Program-made: the position numbers and the translations under genes
Notes under the pieces: generated by a model
Databases searched by the model: none
What the model saw: only the letters and a program-made list of their open reading frames with translations
Told to the model about the DNA's origin: nothing
Assembly (NCBI GenBank): GCA_934725285.1
Contig: CAKVBK010000023.1
Span: 1 to 22,761, forward strand
Direction of reading: 5' to 3'
DNA: 22,761 nt
Source of the DNA: an uncultured Bacteroidales bacterium
Lineage (GTDB): Bacteria > Bacteroidota > Bacteroidia > Bacteroidales > UBA932
Shown: positions 14,603 through 21,955 of the stretch, one piece after another
How the letters are laid out: every line of letters starts with the position of its first letter
Numbering within the stretch: position 1 is the first letter of the stretch

Positions 14603-16870
14603 TTAGAAAGCCTTCCAGGTCTCCGTGTCGACATTGAACCCAGAGCTGTACCCCTCCTTGGCCGACTGAACAGGGGTCTCGGTACTGCCTGTTGGCCATT
14701 CTGGAGCATTAGTATCTCTGTCAAGGCGGAACTTTGCGTTCATTTTAATGATAGCATCTACAAGAGCCAAGCCTTTACCTTTAGTACCATTTGTCGCATC
14801 ATCCGTACAAAAGTTCATCAACACTATTCCCACAGGTGAAGGGTCCGTGTCAATTTTTTCATTGATCCTATCAAGAAGGAACGGATTGAGTCTTTGTGCG
14901 ACTGCAGCACGATTCTCACTACTTGGTTTGGTATAACCTCCCAATCCAATCTGGAACCAACCATTGTGTTGAGATTGAGCGTAGATTTCGTGTGATTGAG
15001 CAATTATCTTTCTAATTGCAGTTTCGCGACTATCGAATGACGCTCCATCTCCCTCTGTTAACTGTGCCTGATGGTAATAATAGGTCAAATTGGTGTTCTG
15101 TTTACCCCAATAAATAGTGGATGTCTGCATATCATTAAATACACCAGGCTCAATCATATCGCCATATGTTTTATCAGCCGCCATTGAGGCCATTGATATC
15201 AAAGCATTAGGTAATGAGTAATTTAAATAGTTTTGCTCATTTGTATTGGCATTAATTTTTAATACCATATGGCCAAGAACATCATTGACAGTAGTTGTAT
15301 TGTCGATTTTGTCAACATATAAGTATTTTAAAATCGATGCATTTTGGGTGATTTCAGCTGCTAATTTTGCCAATACCTGCGAAGGGTCAACTGTACCCAT
15401 GATTGACTTTCTACCAATAAAATCACTTGTCTTTGGTGCTTCCGCAATTGTCAATACAACTATGATATATTCTTTTGTATGTTTTGCTATTATATCTGAT
15501 AATTCTTTCAACTTATCTATAACATAAGTTGCCGTCAAATCACCAGAACTAATACCCAAATCGTATTTATCTGTTCCTGCACATACTAACTTCAGTTCCG
15601 AAGTTTTGTCTGGTCCGCTGATTACTCCCGCGGTCCTTTTGGCTTTTGCATATGTTAAGCGACAGTCAATGTGAAATGCTCGTATACCTTTCTCATACTG
15701 TTTAGATAAATCAGTTTCATCTTGATAGTCACTATTCATGCTATACCATCCTCCAGGCACCGATAGTTCCGACAGATAGACATTTCGAGGAATCTGCTCA
15801 ATCCATTTGCTTGGATCGAACTTTGTTTCTGGCTCCGTTATTTTCGCTTGTGGTATCGACAATTTATGGATAAGACCTGCGGCAAGAATATTCTTCTTTG
15901 TTGCATCTTTCTGAACAAGGTTGTATTTGTATCTTTTAACAACAAATGTCTGATCCTGCGTCTGTACGGTAATGCTCCAATCTCCGTTAATCGCCACCTC
16001 GTTTTCAGTCTGAGGTATTACAAACACGTTGAACTCCATAGGCTGGTCTTTCAGTACGCTGACATAAGAGCCTCCGGCCAATACTGTTGAGATTGTTATA
16101 GTATTTGAAGCATCGCTTGCAGCCTGTGCGCTGATTGTCCCGTCACGGTTAATATCCAAACCGAATGATCCGGCTATTTTCACACCTTCCGGGGCGGTCA
16201 ATGTGATACTCTGGATTTGAAGTGTAGGCGAGGTCAGGCCTTTATCTGTATCAAATCCGTCCAGATGGAATTTCAGTACTGTTGAGATTGGCTTAAACCT
16301 TAAATAAACAGTGGAACCATTTTTTACATCGGTCGTGCAGGCATACATAATATTGTCTGGCATTGTCGGATTGTCCCAATCTGTTGTATATGGTTCTCCT
16401 ACCCAAATGCCTTTCTTCTGTTGGAATACATTTGTCTGCGACTTACGGATTGTAGCGTTTACTTTTACGCCATTAACTCCATTTGCCGCAATTGTCGCCG
16501 TAGAAGGGTACACTGCGTAGAAATCTGAAGTCGCAGCATCTCCCCACTGAACACCTGTTTCTCCTGTCTTATCAAGTGAAGTGGCATAATTCTGGTCTGT
16601 CGCACCAGCCGTGTTCACTTTGTATTCCGCAAGCTGGCGACCTTGGGAGCAGGTCGTTCCATAAACGTTGATCAAATCTCCATCAACCCAATTTACTTTG
16701 ACGGGATTTCCGTCTTCGTCCCCATAAAGTGTTCTGGTCTTATTTCCATTCAGGTTAGCGGAGAAACTTACATCCTCACCAGGTGTTGGGGTGATGTTCT
16801 CAGGTATTTCCTCTGCGCAGGACGCAACAAGTAAAAGTGTTCCTGCTATCGCTGATAGTCTGTGTCTCAT
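14603..16870 (-). CDS. Fimbrillin-like domain fused to degenerate PI-PLC-like barrel, lipoprotein
   Basis: A 755-residue lipoprotein (lipobox VASC, Cys18). Residues about 33-340 are fimbrillin-like: VNWVDGDLINVYG (59-71), FYAVYPSTA, and a closing LIHKLSIPQA (333-342). Residues about 355-715 look like a PI-PLC X-domain barrel: LSELSVPGGWYS (367-377) aligns with the LSIPGTHDA of the 7878 gene, GIRAFHIDCR (395-404) with GIRAFDFRP, and GIVLMNFCTDD (681-691) with the last barrel strand. The first catalytic His is replaced by Trp375 (Gly-Trp for Thr-His), and the second position reads LVCAGT (428-433) instead of VYHGF. I infer loss of phospholipase activity, leaving a binding role or a different chemistry. 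It starts 34 bp after the small peptide gene and is probably co-transcribed with it and ompA. Base composition is mosaic, with an AT-rich centre. Confidence 0.8.
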   Translation of the reverse strand: MRHRLSAIAGTLLLVASCAEEIPENITPTPGEDVSFSANLNGNKTRTLYGDEDGNPVKVNWVDGDLINVYGTTCSQGRQLAEYKVNTAGATDQNYATSLDKTGETGVQWGDAATSDFYAVYPSTATIAANGVNGVKVNATIRKSQTNVFQQKKGIWVGEPYTTDWDNPTMPDNIMYACTTDVKNGSTVYLRFKPISTVLKFHLDGFDTDKGLTSPTLQIQSITLTAPEGVKIAGSFGLDINRDGTISAQAASDASNTITISTVLAGGSYVSVLKDQPMEFNVFVIPQTENEVAINGDWSITVQTQDQTFVVKRYKYNLVQKDATKKNILAAGLIHKLSIPQAKITEPETKFDPSKWIEQIPRNVYLSELSVPGGWYSMNSDYQDETDLSKQYEKGIRAFHIDCRLTYAKAKRTAGVISGPDKTSELKLVCAGTDKYDLGISSGDLTATYVIDKLKELSDIIAKHTKEYIIVVLTIAEAPKTSDFIGRKSIMGTVDPSQVLAKLAAEITQNASILKYLYVDKIDNTTTVNDVLGHMVLKINANTNEQNYLNYSLPNALISMASMAADKTYGDMIEPGVFNDMQTSTIYWGKQNTNLTYYYHQAQLTEGDGASFDSRETAIRKIIAQSHEIYAQSQHNGWFQIGLGGYTKPSSENRAAVAQRLNPFLLDRINEKIDTDPSPVGIVLMNFCTDDATNGTKGKGLALVDAIIKMNAKFRLDRDTNAPEWPTGSTETPVQSAKEGYSSGFNVDTETWKAF

Positions 16871-16904
16871 TTCTTAGTAAATTATTCTGATTTAGGTTCT
16901 TTTA

Positions 16905-17090
16905 TTATTGAGCGTCTCCCCAGGTTCCTCCACCGAAATCATCAAAATCGGTGTTGATTCCCTGATTTTCTATCTCTCCTTGAGGTCCTTCCGGGTTTCT
17001 TACCTCAGATGACGCTCCGCAGATCTGTCCCTCCATCTCCACGACCGTGAGGGTGGTCAGCGGGGATGTGTAAATTGCTTTCTTGTTCAT
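16905..17090 (-). CDS. Small 61-aa peptide with I-C-G-A-S motif
   Basis: A short reading frame with the same plan as the 58-residue peptide at 6794-6970: basic start (MNKKAIYTSP), TLTVVEMEG strand, QICGAS motif (residues 22-27) and an acidic, Gly- and Trp-containing tail (DFDDFGGGTWGDAQ). There is no signal peptide. An in-frame ATG at 17108 would add six residues (MKSYLN); I chose 17090 because alignment with the other peptide begins there, but either is possible. It lies 25 bp after the OmpA stop codon and 34 bp before the PI-PLC-like fusion, all on the minus strand, so it appears to be in one operon with them. Function unknown. No modification enzyme or exporter is near, so a RiPP precursor is not supported. 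Confidence 0.68.
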   Translation of the reverse strand: MNKKAIYTSPLTTLTVVEMEGQICGASSEVRNPEGPQGEIENQGINTDFDDFGGGTWGDAQ

Positions 17091-17115
17091 ATTCAAATAG
17101 CTTTTCATTCTATTG

Positions 17116-18321
17116 TTATTTCGCTCTGGTGATGACGGCGCGGCTGAGTGCCGGGTCATCGTAGAACATATTGTCAACTCCGCCTTTGCTGTCAAGTTCA
17201 AGCTGCGAGGCCGGGACGCCGAACTCCTTGGTGAGGCAGTCGTAGACGGCCTGGGCGCGCTCCTGGCTGAGCTTCTCGTTGATCTTCTTGTTGCCGGTGG
17301 CCGCGTCGGCGTAGCCGCTGACGGTGAACTTCGCTCCGGTGGTCTTGAGGATCTCGGCGAGGAGTCCGAGGTTGACGCGGGCCTCCTTGCTGAGCTCGCT
17401 CTTGCCGAGCTCGAACCTCACGTAGTAAGGGGAGGCGATGGTGTTGGTGGTCTCCACGACCTCTGGCTGGGCCTTCAGTGCGGTGAGTTCCTTCTCAAGA
17501 CGCTCGCGCTCCGCCTTCAGCTCTGCGAGGGCGATCTGGTACTGAGTGATGTCTGTCTTCTCCACGACAGTCACAGTCTTGCCCCTGTCCCATCCGCGCG
17601 GTTTGAACTTGTAGGTCAGGCCGATGGTGGCGGAAAGATTGCCTTCGCCCCAGCGTCCGCCATCGTCACCGTCAAAAGCCTCGTTGATCATCATGGCATG
17701 AACATTGACGTTCAGGTCAAGCGCATCGCAGAGTCTGAAACTGTTGATGATACCGCCATTCGCGCTGATCTCGTTATCCTTAGGTTCCTCTGAATATACG
17801 TGCGCCCATCCAAGTCCTACAAACGGTGTGAAGTTCCAGAAATGGCCCTCCGGCTTGTAGCCGCAGAACACGTTCGAGAGATTGAATAAAACGTCTCCGT
17901 GAAGGTTAAAGAAGTTAAACTTCTGCTGTTCGAGGTTAGACCCCCAGCCATCTTTGCCAGGGACACCCTCGCCCGTGGAATGATGCGGGTCGAATGCCTT
18001 TGTTGCCCCTCTTTGTCCGATACCGCTGTAGCCCAATCTTGCTCCTACAGCCGGTGTGAACCACTTGCCGACATAAATGTTGAGCGCCGGAGCGAGCCTG
18101 TCTCCGAATTTGCATTCAGAATCGAACTCGCCGAAGTAAACCTGCGCACCTCCGTCCACTCCGATAAACCAATTAGATTTGAATCCCGCCGTCTCCACTC
18201 TGTTCTTTCCGGTGTTGTACTCCACCGTGACCGTCGTGTCGGTCTTTACGGACGGCTGTTGCGCGAGCGCCGGAATTGCCGCCAGCGTCGCCAAAGTCAC
18301 TAAAGTTAGATGTTTTTTCAT
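17116..18321 (-). CDS. OmpA-family outer-membrane protein
   Basis: A 401-residue outer-membrane protein. A type I signal peptide ends at AIPALAQ (residues 15-21). Residues about 48-240 form a beta-barrel with alternating aromatic strands (WFIGVDGGAQVYFGEF, LNIYVGKWFTPAVGARLGY, FTPFVGLGWAHVY). A charged coiled coil (about 258-285, rich in Leu, Glu and Lys) leads to an OmpA-like peptidoglycan-binding domain (299-401): FTVSGYADAATG, with Asp339, and LSQERAQAVYDCL with Arg355, the usual diaminopimelate-contacting pair. It is probably the first gene of an operon with the small peptide (25 bp) and PI-PLC-like fusion. OmpA-like genes next to fimbrillin genes are a known Bacteroidales arrangement. 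The base composition is GC-richer than that of the downstream fusion gene. Confidence 0.93.
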   Translation of the reverse strand: MKKHLTLVTLATLAAIPALAQQPSVKTDTTVTVEYNTGKNRVETAGFKSNWFIGVDGGAQVYFGEFDSECKFGDRLAPALNIYVGKWFTPAVGARLGYSGIGQRGATKAFDPHHSTGEGVPGKDGWGSNLEQQKFNFFNLHGDVLFNLSNVFCGYKPEGHFWNFTPFVGLGWAHVYSEEPKDNEISANGGIINSFRLCDALDLNVNVHAMMINEAFDGDDGGRWGEGNLSATIGLTYKFKPRGWDRGKTVTVVEKTDITQYQIALAELKAERERLEKELTALKAQPEVVETTNTIASPYYVRFELGKSELSKEARVNLGLLAEILKTTGAKFTVSGYADAATGNKKINEKLSQERAQAVYDCLTKEFGVPASQLELDSKGGVDNMFYDDPALSRAVITRAK

Positions 18322-18410
18322 ATTGTTTGTAATACTGTTTGTTCCTTGATTGTTACTATTATTCTTTCAATCTGTTTATAACAACACACAATCCTCCCTT
18401 TCCAGGAAGG

Positions 18411-18439
18411 TTTTTGCAAAAGTACTCCTTTAGCAAAAT
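18411..18439 (-). promoter_or_regulatory. Imperfect palindrome upstream of ompA, related to 6991-7019
   Basis: A 29-nt element 90 bp upstream of the OmpA start matches 24 of 29 positions of the perfect palindrome at 6991-7019, including CCTTTAGCAAAA. On the minus strand it contains TACTTTTG (18424-18417), a match to the Bacteroides -7 consensus TAnnTTTG, but no well-placed -33 TTTG was found. Confidence 0.5.
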
Positions 18440-18666
18440 TTCATAGGTAACCAACTGATCATCAACCAATTGCCAATAAGCGACACTTCACCTAACCAGG
18501 ATTTACTTATTTCAATAATAATCAACAACTTATGTTCAAACGGCTAAAAAATTAACGCTCGGTTTGAAGTTACGCGACTTGAGATGCGCAAGGAATGGAC
18601 TAAACATTTTAGCTCAGGGAGTCGTATGTCCGTGGACTAACTTACATCGTAACACTCCAAGATCAT

Positions 18667-18814
18667 AATTGTTGCGGGCAGCACACTAATTCACTATTAA
18701 AGCTATGCTTATCAATGATGGACAATGCCTTTCAAGATCACCCTGAACATAATATGACGCGACTTGAAGGCTACACATTTCATTTCGTAATTTTTCATAA
18801 TGCCCGCAACAATT
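18667..18814. repeat. 148-bp segment bounded by perfect 14-bp inverted repeats
   Basis: AATTGTTGCGGGCA at 18667-18680 and its exact reverse complement at 18801-18814 enclose 120 bp. There is no ORF inside. Flanking target duplications are not evident. A phase-variable invertible segment, a small non-autonomous element or a long-loop RNA are possible. Confidence 0.6.
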
Positions 18815-18904
18815 CCGTCGGCTCTCTGGTGTGCGAAATATGTCCATACCGGGAAGAACGAGACGCTATGGATTTTTAGGGACAGGGAATGTACATAAGA
18901 GAGC

Positions 18905-19050
18905 CTTTCTGTGTACCAAACGGGCTAAGGCATACTGTTGGTACAGGAAAAGCATTTCAGGTGTACCAATAAGACAAGGCACGCAATGGAACTGAGACAC
19001 GGTCCATACTCTTACGGTACAGGAAACGCACTTCCGGTGTACCAATCAAG
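18905..19050. repeat. Diverged GTAC-type repeat units
   Basis: GTGTACC occurs at 18911, 18961 and 19037, and GTACAGGAAA at 18941 and 19017. The first step is 50 bp and the second 76 bp (consistent with an insertion). GGTACAGGAAAAGC...GGTGTACCAAT resembles CGTACCGGAAAGGC...GGTGTACGAAA of the 11871-12300 array in the same orientation, so this looks like an old relative of that array. Confidence 0.6.
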
Positions 19051-19094
19051 GTCAAGTTATCAAACTCGGGTCAGGGAAAACGTGGCAAGACAAT

Positions 19095-19244
19095 ATTTAC
19101 AAAACACTTTCAGCCACATAGCGTGTCTATGCCTACAGGAGCTTGATCGGGCTGAAAAACTCGAAACCACGGGTAGAAGATTTTCACGGCAATGTGCTTT
19201 CCTGATGCTTTTAGCCAACATTGAGATGAAAGTGTTTTGTAAAT
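19095..19244. repeat. 150-bp segment bounded by perfect 18-bp inverted repeats
   Basis: ATTTACAAAACACTTTCA at 19095-19112 and its exact reverse complement at 19227-19244 enclose 114 bp. Arm and spacer lengths are in the range of Bacteroides invertible promoter segments, but no TAnnTTTG box was seen inside on either strand and no recombinase gene is in the window. A MITE-like element or RNA hairpin are alternatives. Confidence 0.7.
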
Positions 19245-19669
19245 TCGCGACGGCGATGACACCGCTACAATGTCGGCAACAGTATCTGCATCGGCAAGAA
19301 CGAACCATAACAAGTTCCCAACCTACATCAACCTTAACCGAAGGCACTGTCAACTCTGATTTGAGTGGTTAATATTCGAGGTGCGAAAATGGCGACACAC
19401 AAACACCACGCAAGGCACAACGGGAGGCTTATGAATATGCCGCCAATGATCCTGAACAGCATAGGCGGCATACTATACCGTCTCACATTTATGTAGAAGT
19501 ATGGCTCTATGCCACCATTTTACAAAACAGCCTTACGCACTTTAGGCCAGTAAGCCATAATAAGACTAAAGTGTGACCATTATTTGGTGCAAGTCCAAAG
19601 CGCATTGTTCCGTTACAAAATGATACACTCTCTCATCCTTAAGCAGGCGTTAACAATGACTGAACAGCA

Positions 19670-20030
19670 TCTCAAGAGGAGCATAATGAGACATTCTTGC
19701 TCCTGTCGATGACAAAAACACCTACGACGGGAGCATAAGATGGTAAAAAAGCCGCCGATAAAATCGTCTGGGTACTGCGGCAGCGGTTCAGGGCGGTTCT
19801 GTCATTGGAAAGAGACACGAGGATGCAAGCGGAAACGGTTAAGAACGATTCCATCGTTGAAAAGAGACACTATGGTGCAAACGACAACGTTTAAGAGCAA
19901 TTTCATCGTCGAAAAGAGTCACGAGGAGGCAAGGGACAACAGTTATGGGTGGTTTCGTCGCAGAAAAGGATGACGAGGAGACCGAGGACAACGGTTTCTG
20001 GCAGGTTTGCCGTCTAAAAGGGACTTGGGG
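19670..20030. repeat. Decayed 52-bp tandem array, about seven units
   Basis: Units starting at 19802 (TCATTGGAAAGAGACAC), 19854 (TCGTTGAAAAGAGACAC), 19906 (TCGTCGAAAAGAGTCAC), 19958 (TCGCAGAAAAGGATGAC) and about 20010 (partial) are spaced exactly 52 bp. Earlier, more degraded units are seen at 19750 and 19698; GGAGCATAA at 19679 and 19731 is again 52 bp apart. The array ends about 110 bp before the lytic transglycosylase gene. Confidence 0.85.
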
Positions 20031-20093
20031 AGATTTGCGGTGATCTCATCCGGAAATTATCGGAATCCTTTTCGGGAATCGGATACATTTCAC

Positions 20094-20101
20094 TAAATTT
20101 G
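20094..20101 (+). promoter_or_regulatory. Candidate Bacteroidales promoter -7 box
   Basis: TAAATTTG matches the TAnnTTTG -7 consensus and lies 42 bp before the lytic transglycosylase start at 20144. A T-rich stretch (TTTTCG, about 21 bp upstream) is in the place expected for the -33 TTTG element. Confidence 0.5.
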
Positions 20102-20143
20102 TACTGACTACCCTTGACAGGGTGACATAAAAGACAAGACGCT

Positions 20144-21055
20144 ATGACATTAATACACAAGAAGATATTTATTAACGGAGCAGCGGTTTTGCTGGTTCTT
20201 GCGGGAGGGATGGCGGCTTCGGGCACGGTGGCCGCACAGGCATATTCACAACAAGACATTCATTTCAAGGCGCCGGGGGTGCCGAGGCAGGTGGTGTTCG
20301 CTGGGGACACTGTGCGGTTCAGCAGAAGCGACCTTTACGAGAGGATGGACCGGGAACTGATTTCGTTCACGTATATGCACTCGAACTCCATTCTGATGCT
20401 CAAGAAGTCGGACCGCTACTTCAGGCAGGTGGAGCCTATCCTCAAGAAATATGGCGTTCCGGACGACCTGAAGTACCTTATGGCGATTGAGAGCAACCTC
20501 AACCCGAAGGCATATTCATCAGCGGGGGCGGCAGGGCTCTGGCAGTTCACAAAGACGACTGGGAAGGAATATGGTCTGGTCATCGATGGCGAGGTGGACG
20601 AGCGGTACAACATCGAGAAGGAGACCGAGGCCGCGTGCAAGTACCTGAAGCGGGCGTATGAGAAATATGGGGACTGGATGACGGTGGCTGCAAGCTACAA
20701 TGCAGGACAAGGGGGAATATCCCGTCGGCTGGAGAACCAGAGGCAAAAATCGGCGCTGGACCTGTGGATGGTCGAGGAGACTTCAAGATATATGTTCAGG
20801 GTGCTGTCCGCGAAGATGTTCTTCGAGAATCCGGCGGCGTTCGGGTTCAAGGTGGAGTCCTTCGAGAAGTACCCGTACTATTCACCTAAAGAGGTGGTTA
20901 CGGTCAGCGGTGCGATCGCGAGTCTGGTGGATTTCGCGGAGGAGCACGGGGTTACATACTTCCAGCTCAAGGAGGCGAATCTTTGGCTTCGTGACGACAA
21001 GTTGCTGAACAAGAACGGGCGGAGCTATCAGATTGTGATTCCGAGCGGGAAGTGA
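20144..21055 (+). CDS. Lytic transglycosylase, SLT domain (MltD-like, no LysM)
   Basis: A 303-residue periplasmic murein lytic transglycosylase of the GH23 SLT/MltD type. A hydrophobic signal segment (residues 9-32, ending AAQA) is followed by the catalytic domain (about 95-235). The catalytic Glu116 lies in AIESNLNPKAYS, followed by the hallmark AAGLWQF (129-135), RYNIEKETEAACKYL and the YNAGQGG motif (185-191). There is no lipobox and no C-terminal LysM repeat; the last about 60 residues (VVTVSGAIASLVDFAEEHG...NGRSYQIVIPSG) may be a degenerate cell-wall or LysM-adjacent segment of the family. The reaction cleaves the MurNAc-GlcNAc bond to give 1,6-anhydro-MurNAc. It has its own promoter candidate and is convergent with the HAD phosphatase gene, 56 bp apart. 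Confidence 0.92.
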   Translation: MTLIHKKIFINGAAVLLVLAGGMAASGTVAAQAYSQQDIHFKAPGVPRQVVFAGDTVRFSRSDLYERMDRELISFTYMHSNSILMLKKSDRYFRQVEPILKKYGVPDDLKYLMAIESNLNPKAYSSAGAAGLWQFTKTTGKEYGLVIDGEVDERYNIEKETEAACKYLKRAYEKYGDWMTVAASYNAGQGGISRRLENQRQKSALDLWMVEETSRYMFRVLSAKMFFENPAAFGFKVESFEKYPYYSPKEVVTVSGAIASLVDFAEEHGVTYFQLKEANLWLRDDKLLNKNGRSYQIVIPSGK

Positions 21056-21064
21056 GGCTCTGGA

Positions 21065-21090
21065 GCTTCGACAGGATCAGCGGCCGAAGC
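21065..21090. terminator. Weak hairpin between convergent mltD-like and HAD genes
   Basis: A 6-bp stem GCTTCG / CGAAGC spans 21065-21090, with an overlapping alternative pairing ACAGGAT / ATCCCTGT. The loop includes TTCGACAGGATCAG, resembling the TTCGACAAGCTCA sequence of the two elements near 22520 and 22580. T-runs are not well placed. Confidence 0.35.
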
Positions 21091-21111
21091 ATCCCTGTCC
21101 CCAAAAAAACG

Positions 21112-21765
21112 TCAGAACCAGTTCAGATCCAGAAGCGAGGCGAAATCGTCAATGATGTAGTCGGCGCCGGAGCCGGCGAGTTCCTCACGGGAGGAGTTGC
21201 CATAGGTCACTCCGCAGGTCTTGGTCCCGGCGCGACGACCCATCAGGATGTCATAAGGCATATCCCCGACAACAAGGGTCTCCCCCGCCCTGAACCCCAG
21301 CTCCTTCAAAGTCAAAAGCACCGGTTCCGGATCAGGCTTGGCCTTCGTCACATTGTCAGCCCCGAGCACAAGCGAAATCTCCTTGTCAAAACCGAAAGTC
21401 CTGACGAAATCAATCAGTGAACGGTTGAAGCGGGACGAAGCGATCGAGAGGGTGAACCCTCGCCTCTTCAATTCCTTAAGCGTCTGCGTCACGTGCGGAA
21501 AGACCGTCGGCACCAGATGTTTTTTGTTTTCCTCGAATATGGCCCTGTAGGTTTCAGCGCATTCATCAGCCTGATTCTCAGTCAGTGACGGGAAAATGGT
21601 CCTGAAACTTTCGCTGAGCGGCAGTCCGATCGTCGCGGCGCAGACATCCTCATCAGCCACCGGCAGGCACAATCTCTCCATCGTCATCTGTAGTGTCCTG
21701 ACGATGGTTTTTCGGGTGTCGCAAAGTGTGCCGTCAAAATCAAATATTACAAGTCCTGTGTTCAT
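21112..21765 (-). CDS. HAD-superfamily phosphatase (phosphoglycolate phosphatase-like)
   Basis: A 217-residue cytoplasmic HAD-IA hydrolase. Motif I is DFDGTLCDT with the nucleophile Asp9 and acid/base Asp11; motif II is SIASSR (Ser110/Ser111 region); motif III is the Lys143 in TKAKPDPEP; motif IV is VVGDMPYD (Gly167, Asp168, Asp172). The helical cap follows motif I (residues about 17-85), as in Gph and PpaX. The substrate may be phosphoglycolate, a nucleotide or a sugar phosphate; sequence alone does not decide. On the minus strand a -7-like box TAATTTTG sits 7 nt before the start codon, which would give a leaderless or nearly leaderless mRNA. The gene is convergent with the lytic transglycosylase gene and divergent from the DUF2147 gene. 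Confidence 0.93.
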   Translation of the reverse strand: MNTGLVIFDFDGTLCDTRKTIVRTLQMTMERLCLPVADEDVCAATIGLPLSESFRTIFPSLTENQADECAETYRAIFEENKKHLVPTVFPHVTQTLKELKRRGFTLSIASSRFNRSLIDFVRTFGFDKEISLVLGADNVTKAKPDPEPVLLTLKELGFRAGETLVVGDMPYDILMGRRAGTKTCGVTYGNSSREELAGSGADYIIDDFASLLDLNWF

Positions 21766-21772
21766 TTGCGGA

Positions 21773-21780
21773 CAAAATTA
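21773..21780 (-). promoter_or_regulatory. Candidate -7 box of the HAD gene
   Basis: On the minus strand TAATTTTG matches TAnnTTTG and lies 7 nt upstream of the ATG at 21765; a TTGG lies 18 nt further upstream in the -33 region. Transcription would begin at or next to the start codon. Confidence 0.45.
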
Positions 21781-21955
21781 ACTCAAATTGTCGAATATCC
21801 AAGGCCGCGGCACAAAAATGGCTTCACTCCCCTACCGCGGACGGGAAATGGCGGACTATGAATATACCTACGCTCCCCTTCCGCACGTTACTATTTGGTT
21901 AGCAATTAATTGGCAACCCAAATAAGGATTAGACGATTCACAAAAGTCAGTAGTT

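Larger units (their letters stand above)
18440..20093. other. Long gene-poor region with decayed repeats
   Basis: About 1.65 kb with no convincing gene. ORFs here (for example 18938-19372, 144 codons, and 19740-19973, 77 codons) overlap diverged tandem repeats, show no recognisable domain and lack signal sequences. The region holds two long-spaced inverted repeats (18667-18814 and 19095-19244), GTAC-containing units (18905-19050), and a decayed 52-bp array (19670-20030). An isolated 52-bp-like unit is visible around 19385-19430 (GAAAATGGCGACAC...GCAAGG). Between 19440 and 19670 there are small hairpins only (CACTTTAG / CTAAAGTG around 19540-19575). A structured RNA gene cannot be excluded. 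Confidence 0.55.

Noticed and set aside
16905..17090. RiPP precursor peptide
   Set aside because: No radical SAM, cyclase, peptidase-transporter or other maturation gene is nearby; the two similar peptides are better described as unknown small proteins.
17113..17793. 226-codon plus-strand ORF
   Set aside because: Antisense shadow of the OmpA gene, caused by its GC-rich codon pattern.
18938..19372. 144-codon plus-strand ORF in the long spacer
   Set aside because: It spans diverged repeats and one arm of an inverted repeat, and has no recognisable domain, signal or plausible start context.
18322..20143. tRNA, tmRNA, RNase P or rRNA gene in the long spacer
   Set aside because: I found no cloverleaf, CCA end or conserved core of these RNAs on reading; a covariance-model search would be needed to rule out other RNAs.
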